Source: Luzula sylvatica (Eukaryota > Streptophyta > Magnoliopsida > Poales > Juncaceae). Taken from it: 64,000 nucleotides of DNA. The stretch lies in NCBI GenBank assembly GCA_946800325.1, contig OX326957.1, positions 27,933,054 through 27,997,053 on the forward strand, in the 5' to 3' direction. The translations under genes were made by a program, and so were the position numbers. The notes beneath the pieces were generated by a model. It made no database searches and was not told where the DNA came from. It was given only the letters and a program-made list of their open reading frames with translations. Within the stretch, counting starts at the first letter, position 1; every line of letters starts with the position of its first letter. Positions 1 to 11,400 of the stretch are shown in pieces.

Positions 1-239
1 ATCATAAGGTCCTTCAATGGCTAAAGAGAAATGTCAATTTTTTACAACATTTTCGAAAAACATTTTTGTATATTATCTTTTATGTTCTAGGATTTGAGTA
101 ATAGTTGTATTAAGTTTGCATGATATATTGAATGGTTTTAAAATGATATTTGGTTGTTATTTTTTATGTTTCTTTGAATTGTAATTTCTATGATATTCTA
201 GATTTGAATAATTATTTTTTAGTATTAAATAATAGAAAT

Positions 240-428
240 TTTTATTTCCACGTCAATTTGGTGGGTCATTCGAATTCCCGCGGGGAGGGGGATACCTGCG
301 GGGTGGGGATGAGGCATAAAATTTATCCGTAAATCAAACATGATTTGGGACGGGGAATTTCCGAGAAAGACGGGGCGGGTATGGGGGAGTATTTGCCCCG
401 ACCCCGACCCGTCCCATTGACATCCCTA
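240..428. repeat. GC-rich hAT-MITE-like repeat (copy 1)
   Basis: A GC-rich island of cggggcgggt and ccccgacccgtc blocks ends in cattgacatccctag, a terminal motif I associate with common plant hAT-type MITEs. The same unit occurs at about 22247-22418 as part of the segmental duplication. No target duplication was identified. Class assignment is from pattern memory only. Confidence 0.35.
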
Positions 429-835
429 GAAAAATACCTACGAGTTTGAAATAGAAAAAATGACGATATAGGTGGAAAGCATGACAACAAACACAAAGCC
501 TTTTGCTGGAACAATGGCCGGTATCTTGTTAGCCTACAAAGGCTTCACACGAACTTCAGGCCTTGAATATTTCACGTTTTCAGGTAAGTGTTTGATGAAA
601 TGTAAAAAAAAGATTAATTCTTGAATATTGTTGCTGTCATATGTACTAACATTGACAATGAAATGGTCAAAGAGCCCTATGAGTTTTTGAAGAAGTTGGA
701 GAAGGAACCCTAATTGGAAAATGAGACTTTTACACTTCCAAATATTCTCCTTGAATGTGCGGCTTTTTCACTATTAGTTTTTGAACTGGGTAAAAAAAAA
801 TCATTAACGTTGCCATGAACAAAGAGAAAACAATG

Positions 836-1066
836 CCTAAATATGGTATTCCTTCAAAATAAAATAAAATAATAAATGGTGCTAGATATGGTGGGAGTTT
901 CAAAGAGGCACGGCAAGTGTTTGATGAAATGCTCAAAAGAGATGCATGTGCTTTCTTAGACTCCCATCATCTTTGAATATGGGATTTACTGTCATGATCA
1001 TGATACCTCGAAATTGTTCGAGGAAATGCTTGACTGGGAGTGTGAAAGAGAGGAAATAAAATGAGA
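836..1066 (+). pseudogene. PPR-like gene fragment (copy 1)
   Basis: Short reading-frame pieces read EARQVFDEMLKRDA and then, in another frame, DTSKLFEEMLDWE. These resemble the helix motif of pentatricopeptide repeat proteins, which bind organellar RNA. The frame is broken by stops and a shift, and no flanking PPR repeats are seen, so this is at best a relic of one or two repeats. It is duplicated at about 22820-23066. Confidence 0.35.
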
Positions 1067-1876
1067 GCGTTAATTAGAAGGATGATGATATTGACGGGAA
1101 AAATGGTTACTAGATACAAAAAAATTCCATAAAGTAAATTACCATATTGAAATTTTCTGTTTCAAATATAAGTATTTCATGTCAATGTCACTACCCAATT
1201 AGTATACTTTGAATAAAATTGACAGAACAAAAGCATTCTTATACACCTCTCTTTCCCCATATGAGCCTTCAGAGAAGAAAATTCTTTCTATTAACTCTGA
1301 ATAGTCGTCGCAACATTGAATTTGAAGAGGTTAGTAAGGGAGTAATTAATGTGGATTTGTTTGTACATGTCAATCGAGTCCCAAAACCTCGTTCAAACCC
1401 TATAAAATAATTGAACTGGTTAAGAAAAAGAACTTTTCTGGTTTGCTCAGTCTATAAAATATTTTATATTTCTCATAGAATGAGCAATTTCATATATATA
1501 CCTTCAAATATTTTACGAGTATATCAGAGCATATAACCATATTTTACGAGTTATTCGAATATGATTTAGTGATAAAAATAACCATCATTTTTTTTTAATC
1601 TTTGATTGTTATTCTCAAAAATTAGCCAAGAAGTACATTGTGTCGTGTTGACCTGCACACACATAATATTTAATTTCAAGTTGTCATGGATCTGATATGA
1701 ACTATTTCAAAGAAAAAGAAAAAAAAAAACAACGAACAAAAGATTAAAATAAAAGAAGGTGGATGGATCAAAGAAATAATAGAATAAAATACGAGAAGAG
1801 TAAGAGAGAAGAAAGAGCAAAGAAAATGAATCCGTCCACACCTATGAAATATCCAAGGAAAAAACCAACTTCTATT

Positions 1877-2109
1877 ACGCGCTTGAAATCACCAAGTTAC
1901 ACGCATCTAATAAAATTCCAAATTAAATTCTTAAATACATTCATTATTCATTGATTGCATTTTATATATGGGGTTGCGTGATGTGTTTGGGGGTAAATAT
2001 AGCAGGGTGTTTATTTTCCAATAAATATAAACAATGAATAATGAATGCATTTCAGAATTTAATTTGGAATTTTATTAGGTGCGTGCAACTCGGTTGATTT
2101 CAAGCGCGT
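1877..2109. repeat. Foldback element upstream of gene A
   Basis: Arms 1877-1953 and 2032-2109 are inverted repeats of about 77 bp with only a few mismatches, separated by about 78 bp. The arms share gcgcttgaaatca, taataaaattccaaattaaa and cattcattattcattg. It ends about 78 bp before the gene A start codon, so it overlaps the likely promoter or 5' UTR and would form a long hairpin if transcribed. No convincing target duplication was seen. Confidence 0.8.
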
Positions 2110-2186
2110 GGTGCGTATCGCCACTGGAAATGCGAGAGAGAAAAAGAAGAAGAAGAAGAAAGTGAAAATTAAAATTAAAAAGAAAG

Positions 2187-4530
2187 ATGGATCCGCCAAT
2201 TGCACCTCCAAAAAAATCAGTGCCTCCTCCGCCTCCTCCTGGCAAGGGCATGTTGATAAGTAGAAAATCAGGCAAATTGAATAGATCGAATCAAATCGGT
2301 ACTTTGTATAATCTTCTCAGGAATAAATTAGAAGGAACTGGTACCGGGTCGTCGAACAAAAAATCAATTTCCAGAATGTCTTCAGTTGGTACTAGCAGTG
2401 GGGGAAAGGGTAGTTTCTCTGATGCCCTTGTAGAGATGGCGAATAAGTATGTACCAATCTTTTCACTTTTTTTTTTGGTTTGCTTAAGGAACAGTTTAAT
2501 AACCCGAGCCCCAAAAATAACTCAATCTTTAATCGGTAATAATAAATTTCTAATTGAATTTCCAAACAATGTTTTAGATCGAAGTACATTCTGGAAATCG
2601 AAGAGGATTATGAGAATCATAAATCTTCAATTATAGAGATCAAATCAGAAATCCTAGCTTTCAAAACTACAAACATGATCGAGCTGCTCAAGTTCCATCA
2701 GCATGTTGAAAACCATCTCCGGTGCTTGAGGGATCAAATACCGGTACGTTCAAATAATGATAATTTTGAACCTCCTATATTTTTTTTTCTTTTTCGTGCT
2801 TCGCCACTAAAAAGTTGTTGGTAAACTATGAGGTTATTCTTTTTTTGTTTAAATTGATAAATTAATCTAGATCATTCAAACTAAAATGATATTAGCACAT
2901 TCAAAATGAGAGTTTTTTCTTAAAATGAATGACAAAGGTTTCATATTTAGTCGAACATTAATTGATAAATATACTTGAGCCTTACCTTAAATACTAATCA
3001 ATGGATAATTACTCGTACCTTTTCAAAAAATTATGTACCATAAAAAAAGGGGTATACCATACGAATTATATGGTATACTTTGTTTTTGTTTAACTTCAAT
3101 GCCCATTTATATTTTATTTAACCTATCGATCATCTACTTAATATAAAATTGCATACTTATTTCCATAAGCAGGTATTGCGAAAATTTGAAAATTTTCCAT
3201 TTCAAAAACTTGAGATGTTAAGAATGTCTGCTGGAAATTACCTACATTTGGATGGAGTAGTCTCTACTCTCAAGGGATGGCGATTCGCCCCTATAACTCA
3301 AATTCCCCTTCTAGATCAACTCGACAAGATTGAAAATTATTTCAATAAGGTTCGTATAAGCGAATCTAAGATACTTGCTAATGCCTCTTAATTTGACATG
3401 ATTTGAGTCAGTGTTTGTGTGATGGGGGTAATCTTGAAGTTAGATCTGTGAAAATAGATGTTCATCATGCATAACACAGATCTTAATAAAATCTAAAGTT
3501 AAAAAAAAAAATCCTAACTACCATTTTTCAAAACTTATTTGATTATTTTGGCCGCACTAAATTACCTAAATTTGACTAGTTAATTAGATAATGAGTAAAC
3601 CATTTTCATTATGTAGGTGATATATAAATTTGCATATATCATAAGATTCGTAACGACCACATACAACATGAAATTTTATGTCTTGGTTCGAATCCATAAC
3701 TTCTCGTGAGGTTTGAATTGATACAAAAACTTTCATTTTGCATATATGTGTTCCATATACTATTATGTACATTATATACCATAGAGATCAAGTACGATAT
3801 TTGGTGGGGTTAATTATTGATTGTTATTGAACCTCGTGAAAAATAACTAGCGAAAAATTGGCACGGAATAATACGTATTTATGATTATGATAAATTTTAC
3901 ACTTTTTCGCAATACTGCAGATTGAAAAAAAGGTGATTGTTGAAATTGAGAGCAACAAAGAAACAGATATCAAGAATTACAGGAGTCAAAACATCACCTT
4001 CGATTATACGATTCTTACGAGGCTAAAAGAGGCCATGGTTGATCTTTCATCTAGTTGCATTGAAATGGCTCTCAAGGTACACAACACATCTCAATTGAGC
4101 AATATCATGTAAGATTGACTTAAAAAATTAGAGTGGTGATATGATCTTGAATTATTGAATGATTTTAATATACGCGTATTTTAAAATCATTCAATAATTC
4201 AAGAATAATATTATTATTATTTTAATATACTGAGTGCATTTTTTATAATTTATTGGATATCTTAGTCGAGTGATTTCAAGACGTACCTCAGGATTGGTGA
4301 TATATACTGACATACTTGTATATTATACTTGGAAATTAAATAATTAATAGGTGAGCAAGGAAGCAAAGGAAGCTGGTAAGGCAGTTAAACTAGGAAGAGT
4401 TTATTCGAATCTCTTGTGGAGGGTATTCCAAATCGCATATCGAGTTTATAAATTTGCTGGTGGACAAGATGATCGTGGAGACCGATTAACAAGTGAACTT
4501 GCAACTGAAATTCAAACTTACTTGAATTGA
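2187..4530 (+). CDS. At4g04980-like proline-rich protein, gene A
   Basis: Five exons (2187-2446, 2578-2743, 3173-3349, 3921-4076, 4351-4530) join in frame to a 312-residue protein. It starts MDPPIAPPKKS with one short PPPPPP run, then a basic linker. The conserved helical domain follows: an EIEEDY coiled region, LDQLDKIENYF, LTRLKEAMVDLSSSC and a C-terminal FQIAYRVYKFAGGQDD block ending near Y-L-N. This domain belongs to the plant family of uncharacterised Arabidopsis At4g04980, whose biochemical role is unknown. Exon lengths and phases match paralogs B, C and A'. Compared with B it lacks the four upstream exons and the long polyproline tract. The start is the first ATG of the exon. All introns are GT-AG. 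A has Gly where A' and the family consensus have Ala, in the DDRxDRL motif. Confidence 0.85.
3575..3775. repeat. Possible SINE relic in gene A intron 3
   Basis: The intron holds cttggttcgaatccat, a good match to a tRNA B box, with a poor A-box candidate about 40 bases upstream. It is also present in the A' intron near 25745. It could be a decayed tRNA-derived SINE, but no poly-A tail or target duplication was seen. Confidence 0.25.
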
Positions 4531-5439
4531 TAATTGATATATTTAGATAGCTTGTTGTAAATTAAAAGTTAGTTTACTTGTTTCCTTGTTGGTTTAGCAA
4601 AAAAAAAAAAAATCTTTTGTAAAGTTTTTATATTTCTTGTAAATTTGAAAGGATCGTTACTTGTAACTGTCACGCCCCGAATTCGGAATGCAACCATGTT
4701 ATACCGTTAACGTAAATTAGGGATATAATGAGCGTTAAATGATACAATAACAAAAGTACTTCGATGAAAATGCGTAGTCCTTTGACGTGATGCTTGAACA
4801 ATGATTTTATGCTGGGCCAAAACAAATAAAATGAAATATAGGGAGAGTATGAAAGCAAACATAAAAAACGAAGCTCACCCTCCTATAAATAAATCTAACT
4901 ATGAATCCCTAATCTCGTATTTACAATGACTAAAATCTCAAAAAACCAGTTCTATAAATTATATATACAAGATTTTTCCGACACGATAAAGAACTTTTTT
5001 TCGTGAATGTTGACCTATTTGAAATTGCATTTTCTCCACCATGATTCAATTCAAGTGCATAAAGAATTGTCCAAATGAACTAAAAGCACCCAGAGAAAGC
5101 TCCATGTACTCGAAGGGGATATTCCACTGAAAAAGAGAGTTCAACTAGCGCAAGAAGAACTTCAGGTTCAAAAGATTTCATGATGTAGCTGGTCTGCCGG
5201 TCAATAAGCAGTAGCCACGCCCACCCTTCTCAATTTCCTAGTGGAAACACATCAACCCAAGTAATAGAGTTCTTTGATCGAGCAGCTAGCTCTTGACCTT
5301 GACTTTTTCGGCGTGTCAGATGATTTGTATATTGGTTCATCCGTTTCAGCAGGGCGGCCCATGATGCCTGAGCTTCAGGTCCAAACTTTTCGAAAAAGAT
5401 GAATTATTCAGTTAGAAATAAGTATAATTACAATATAAT

Positions 5440-5665
5440 TATCATATATCATAAGAAACCTTGTGGTATATTGATAAAACAATTATCTAATTTGTAAGAG
5501 GTCATGAATTCGAATCTCTACCAACTATAATTATAATTTTTTTCTCCAAAATACAAACAAATTATGAGAAGAAATTGATTTGACGAGATTTGAACCTTGG
5601 ATTTATAAAAAAAAATCAAGAGTCTTAACCAATAAATCACACAATCACATGTGAAATTTTAATAT
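5440..5665. repeat. Facing SINE-like heads (copy 1)
   Basis: The + strand shows an A-box-like tggtatattgataa followed by a B-box-like aattcgaatctcta. About 100 bp later the reverse strand shows gatttattggttaag and aaggttcaaatctcg, the same arrangement in opposite orientation. Both read as tRNA-related heads, so this may be two SINEs inserted head to head or a foldback SINE derivative. The pair recurs at about 37648-37858. Confidence 0.4.
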
Positions 5666-5938
5666 TCTTTAATAATTAATTTAAGAGGTGAAAAAAAATA
5701 GTTTCGGGTCCTAAAAACGCTTGGACCGGTCATGCGTATGAGATACTATGCTCGTGAAAAATAGGATTCCCACCTTGGAACTTGTCTACAAATCATTCTC
5801 CAGTTGTGTTTGATAATCCTTTCATATTCTATTATCGGGTGAATTTGTCTATCGATTTTTTTTAGAACAAAGAAAAGAAAATCAACTGAACTCACACCCT
5901 CTTATACTTCTAGTTCTTTAGGGCCACCTGGTTAGATG

Positions 5939-6545
5939 AGTAGCATTTTAGAAGAAGGAAGGCGTTGTGTTATATATTTGATTTGACAATTAGATGTGAA
6001 GAACACTTTCTTATATGGCGAACTTGACAAAAACATATATGTGAAACAACCTTCCGGTTATATCTCAAGTGTACACGCCCCGTCTATATTTGCAAACTAA
6101 AAGATGCGTTTTATGATTTGAAGAAAGAGAAATATTCTTACTTGGTACGAAACGGAATATTGGCAATCTGGTGTTTGTTCATCTGATCAAATCATAGCTT
6201 GTTTGTCATAAAGAAAGTTGGTTTTCATGTTTTTATTCTCTTATATGTCGATGATATGATTCTCACGGGATGAAAATGATGAAGGTGAAGTTGCAAAATT
6301 TCATGCGATCACTTCAATTTGAGATTCAAGGGTGAGCTTCAGCACTTTCATTTGCTTCGTGGTGGAAAATACGAACGATGTGGTTACAAAAAGGGCGGGC
6401 TGGAAAACTTATTGACAAACTGGATATGCGCCGACTCTACTCCGCTTGATGCACTTGAGGCGTGGCGATGGAGAAGTCCTTCCGGATCCTCGGATATTCA
6501 GTGTCGTTGTTGGATCTCATTTACCAAACTATTACAAGCAAGACG
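5939..6545 (+). pseudogene. Decayed Ty1/copia pol fragment (copy 1)
   Basis: Scattered frames read as copia reverse transcriptase: a DVKNTFLYGELDKNIYV-like stretch, ALYDLKKE, the catalytic-site motif LYVDDMILTG near 6240, then GELQHF, the start of the segment that precedes RNase H. Multiple frameshifts and stops make it non-functional. No LTRs are visible. The sequence breaks off where the segmental duplication ends. Confidence 0.75.
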
Positions 6546-7199
6546 TCTCTGCCATTGCAATGCAAACTTATTTTTATTGAAAGGATTTTATTTCTCTTGT
6601 TCAAAAAGGTGCATTGTTTTCAATTAGGGCAAATTTTATTGTAGTGTATCTAATTTTATATTTTGACAAAATAAATCACACCAAAATTGCAAGTGTCCGC
6701 TATCAGTCGTGTAACTTATAATTTATTCAAATTGAAATTATATCATTTCATTAATTTAGTTGATTTATTTATGAAATTTACACTTGAGTCTTAGCTAGCC
6801 CTTTGGTTTTGGGACCCTCAACATTTTTTATGAAAAAAAATCGAAAACTGAAAACATTAGCAGTCCAAACTTCTTTTATTTTTTAGATTTATTAGCTTTC
6901 AGTTTGAGTAAAGATTCAAACAAAATGAGTACTATCACAATGTGATCAAATTTGAACAAATTTAGAATTCAATGGGAGTTAGCTATTGTTTTAAACATGT
7001 ATCGTTCTCAAAATAGTGAGTTTTTTTTATTATTTTTTGTTTTTACATGATAATTAGAGAGAACTATAATCTACACATAATTTAACTAACAAATTATATA
7101 GCTTGTGATTAAAAATGGCCTCAGATAATTTAATCATTTTTTATATGTTCATAATCAATTAAATTATCTATTTTTGACAAAATTTGGTACAAAAGAAAT

Positions 7200-7767
7200 T
7201 GTTTAACCAATTTTTTTTTTTGAATTAAAGGCAGTGCCTTTGTAGTTTATATAATAAAAAGATGGGTTACAAGATAGAAATATTGGCAAGGGAGAGTTCT
7301 CCTTGCTACTGCTGCTGTGGACTATCTCTAGTCTAAAAAACTAAAATTTAAGTAAAATTTTCAGTTATTATATCTAATCCACAAATTGTAATCCTGTATT
7401 ACTATAGCCGCCGTTATCCTTGGCGTCTTGGTCTTGTTTGAAAAGACTCTCCCATTTCTTTCTTTCCAAATCGCCCAACACATAGAAGCCCACGCCGTGT
7501 CTTCTTTCTTCTTGTCTTGTTTAGTTAGGGGGGTTCTTCTCTCGATCCAATTATCGAACATGTCCGTATTTATTGATATCTCGGAGATCGGTAATCCGTC
7601 GCTTTTCGCATAAGCCCATACATCCTTCGTGAAGGGACAATGTAGTAGTAAGTGATCTCGGTCTTCATTTGAACATAAGGGGCACATAGGCGGGTGGGGC
7701 CATCCTTTTTTAATGAGAATATCCGTCGTATTAATTCTTTTGTGCATGGCCAATGTTTAACCAATTT
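7200..7767 (-). mobile_element. 5'-truncated LINE insertion with target duplication
   Basis: The 14-bp direct repeat tgtttaaccaattt occurs at 7200-7213 and 7754-7767, flanking about 540 bp that begins with a T-run (poly-A on the minus strand). The minus-strand frame 7753-7361 reads as a reverse-transcriptase zinc-binding domain (zf-RVT): K-G-W-P, CPLC, HLLLHCPF and VWAYA. Poly-A tail, 5' truncation and a 14-bp duplication are the hallmarks of target-primed LINE insertion. The domain frame is open, but no upstream reverse transcriptase remains, so it cannot move itself. Confidence 0.85.
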
Positions 7768-8453
7768 GCCCCAAATTTTATCAACGAAATTGTCAAAAGA
7801 AAATGTACACGAGTTGAGAGAAATAATGTCTGTCCAAATCGATTTTTGCGAGAAAAAAGGTACATGTCAATGGATAAAAATTAAGAATAATTTTATTTAC
7901 TTGTCTTTTTCTAATTAATAGTTTTATTTACCTAGTCAACTTTGGAAATTATAGGGGGGCCGGCCCGTAACCCCCACTTGTATCCGCCACTGTTTGGTGG
8001 AAGACAAGTGAATGTTCGTTAGCCTATTTGAACAAAAGATGAAAATAACATTTCAATTGTGACCAAATTGGTTATTGGGTACTAAAGTAATGCAAATACA
8101 TGTCAATTCACGAGACAATTTTGCGCATCCAACTATAGATTAAATTATGCTTTTGTAATACACCTTGCAGATTACAAGTCGAGTTCTATTCGCTGCAAAA
8201 TCAAATTGATCTTCATGTTTTAGACTAAGAAGAAGGGAGCATGCAGCCCGGTATCATCCAACGCAGCTCATCTTTACACTTTATGCATCCATCTATAACC
8301 ACCAATCATCATTCCAGGTTTTAATTAATCCGCCGTGATTTTATATTTAGTTAAAATCACAGCAAAACAAACTTCACCTAAAATGAAAATCGATCAATTA
8401 TTAAAGCTTGAATAACTTTCATATGAACGCAATATTGTTAAACTTGTGTGATT

Positions 8454-11400
8454 ATGCAGAAAACCGCTGCTTATCAAGGACTTGCGGCCTTGTCATCAAT
8501 TACCAATCGCCCTAGCGGTATAAACGGAGAAAATGCTCCTCTGATCGAAGCCCTTAAAGATGAAATCCTGCAATTTTCAAAATCCCTTGCCCTACCTACC
8601 CAACATTCATCTTCTTCATCATTGGACGAGGTTTTTGTTTATACTTACATACATAATTTTCTTGTTAATACTTCATCTCACACTATTCGACATTTTGTTA
8701 TAGGATTCTTATATCTGCTCCCTTTGTTAATAGTTTGTCTTGTTTTAGGTGTTATTTAACACATTGTTGGCATTGAAGAGTAGGTATCCAAAATGCTTTT
8801 CTTGCATCCGAGATTATGATGTCTGTGAATCTATAAAAAAGGTCTTCACGTGTTCTATCTTCCTGTTTTAATTTTGAAAGAAATTATTTTGGTCATTTTA
8901 ATATATATTGACTTCTCGATTAAAATTCGCAGGATTTACTTAAGCTCAAAAGGATCTTAAATTTCGTCAAGGATTTCCCAAAAGAGAAGCGCGAGTACTT
9001 TTCTAAGGAGGAGGATGACTCAACCTTAATCTCTTCCGGTATCCAACAAATTGGCAAGTCTTTATTTTCACTATAAAGCATTGTGGACACAGTGCAATTA
9101 TTTTGAACCAATTTTAGAAGTAATAATCATTTCTAAACCAATTAACATTTCAAAATGATTACTAATTACCAAGTACTAAAAGAAATAAGTATACAATTTA
9201 ATTGTAATCCATAAGGTAACATAGTTAACTAAAGGAAAAATATATTTGTCCCCCCTAAATTCCACACACCACTTGATGTATTGGTAATTAGTGATAAATC
9301 AAATAAATGAAACAAAGATATGTGTTAAGTTAGAATCTTGTATGTGTTAAACCAGGTCCATTTAGTCATTCACAATATATTTGTTTAACACGCTCATTTA
9401 ATACATATTCATATATCAAGTCTCTTGTATGTGTTAAACCGGGTCCATTTAGTCATTCACAATATATTTGTTTAACAGGGAGTTTTGTCATACACTTCTT
9501 TTGCTTATGATACACCATTTTCAAGGATATTTTGTGTAATTATTAATTAATGAATATTTAAAGTAATTTTTCAAGTGTATTTATTAATAAATGATATGCT
9601 AAATAAGAAATTTGAATTGTTCATGAAAGAAAAAAATATCTATAAAAAGTATAATTTATGATACACCTTTCTAAATACCCAAAATATCCTTTTGAAATAG
9701 TGTATGATAGAACTCCCCTTGTTTAACACGCTCATTTAATACATATTCATATATCAAATCGGGTTCATTTACTCATTGAACGCTAAACGGCAAAATGTCA
9801 CATTATCAATGTATTGAAAGGATTGTAAGGCCCTCATATCATCTCTCCTAACTAAACATGATTTCAATGCATTGGTTCTAGGTAAGCGTGTCCTTGAGAT
9901 ACTCAAATGTGCTGATAGTTCTAAAATGAGAGAAATGTTTGAACTGGCTGAATCTTCCCCCGATAAAAACTCATCTTCTACGATGGGAAAGAAGAGGAAA
10001 CTTGTTCTTGAATCCTCCAAGCCTGAACCAACCTCAGTTTTGCTCGACAATTTCGGAGCTGTAAAAGATATTTCATATAAAAAATCATATGTGCCTGTGC
10101 CTCTCCGTCATCTAAGACTACAAGCTCTAGCAAAGCTGACACCAGTTCCTCCATATTGTGTGGACCCTCTTGCATCAAATCAAAACATAGGTCCCTTGTA
10201 TGATATGGACAAGTTGAGTGGTGATATCAAACATGATGGCCCAGAAGATTATTCGATGTATTATGGATCCCATCGCAGAGCTGATCGGCAGATTTCCAAT
10301 CTTGATGAAACATTCAAAATGGACGAGGATGTTGAACATGACGATGAAAGACTTTTTCGAGATGAAAGACCTTCTCAAGAAGAGTCATTGGAACCATCAT
10401 ACAACGTAATGCTAGAAAAATATTATGATATCATCATGTCATCACATAGTCTATTTAGAGGGCATATACGATGCCCTCAATTTCAACGAAACATCCTCAT
10501 ATCTTAATTAACTCACTTAATTAACATCCATTCGAATTAACAATTCATAATTAACATCCATCCGAATTAACAATTTATGATTAACATTTCAATATTGTTA
10601 ATTATGCGTTCTTGGATAATTACCATGTTAATTAAGTGGGTTAATTAGAAAATTGAGAATGTTTCGTTCAAATCTGGGGGAAGAATAATTTCCCGTCTAT
10701 TTATGATACTAATACATAAATCTAGAAGTAACATTTGAATCACGAACATTTTCGAATTAATTCGACATTAATTCATTAAATCCGATTTTTAAAAATATAG
10801 CGCAAGATACGAGTGGAAACCATGGTAACACCTTCTTCACCGGCCTTTTCCAACCAAAGGATGAAACCGACGACACCTCCTTCATCACCAGTGACGGCGA
10901 CGACTAACTTATTTCAATGGTTGCATAGGCAGGAGATGATGATAGTAGAATCATCGCCTCCACCTTCGCCGAAAATGCCAAATAATTCATCAAAAGATAT
11001 AGGACCTCCACCACCACCTCCTCCTCTACCACCACCTTCTAGACTTCCTAAAGAGTCTTCTCCAATGAAAGGGGCTCCTCCGCCACCACTACCACCACCA
11101 GGTTCTCTAAAAGGGATTGGTCCTCCTCCTCCACCACCACCACCACCACCACCACCACCACCATCATCAGGAGATGCTCTAAAAGACTCTTGTCTTCCAC
11201 CGCCGCCACCACCACCACCAGGTGCTCTAAAAGGGGCTGGTCCTCCACCACCACCACCACCACCATCAGGTGTTCTAAAAGGGGCTGGTCCTCCACCACC
11301 ACCACCACCATCATCAGGAGATGCTCTAAAAGACTCTTGTCTTCCACCGCCGCCACCACCACCACCAGGTGCTCTAAAAGGGGCTGGTCCTCCACCACCA

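Larger units (their letters stand above)
111..6544. repeat. Segmental duplication, copy 1
   Basis: This stretch matches 22100-38781 almost base for base (offset about 21990), apart from small indels and a 10.1-kb transposon present only in the other copy. The match starts at a shared taagtttgcatg and ends at acaagcaagac, after which the two copies diverge completely. It contains gene A, a PPR-like fragment, a foldback repeat, a SINE-like pair and a copia remnant. Coding and intronic sequence differ only at scattered positions, so the duplication is recent. Confidence 0.95.

Noticed and set aside
6319..6644. Open frames of 60-100 residues
   Set aside because: They are pieces of the decayed copia pol sequence between reverse transcriptase and RNase H, not a gene.
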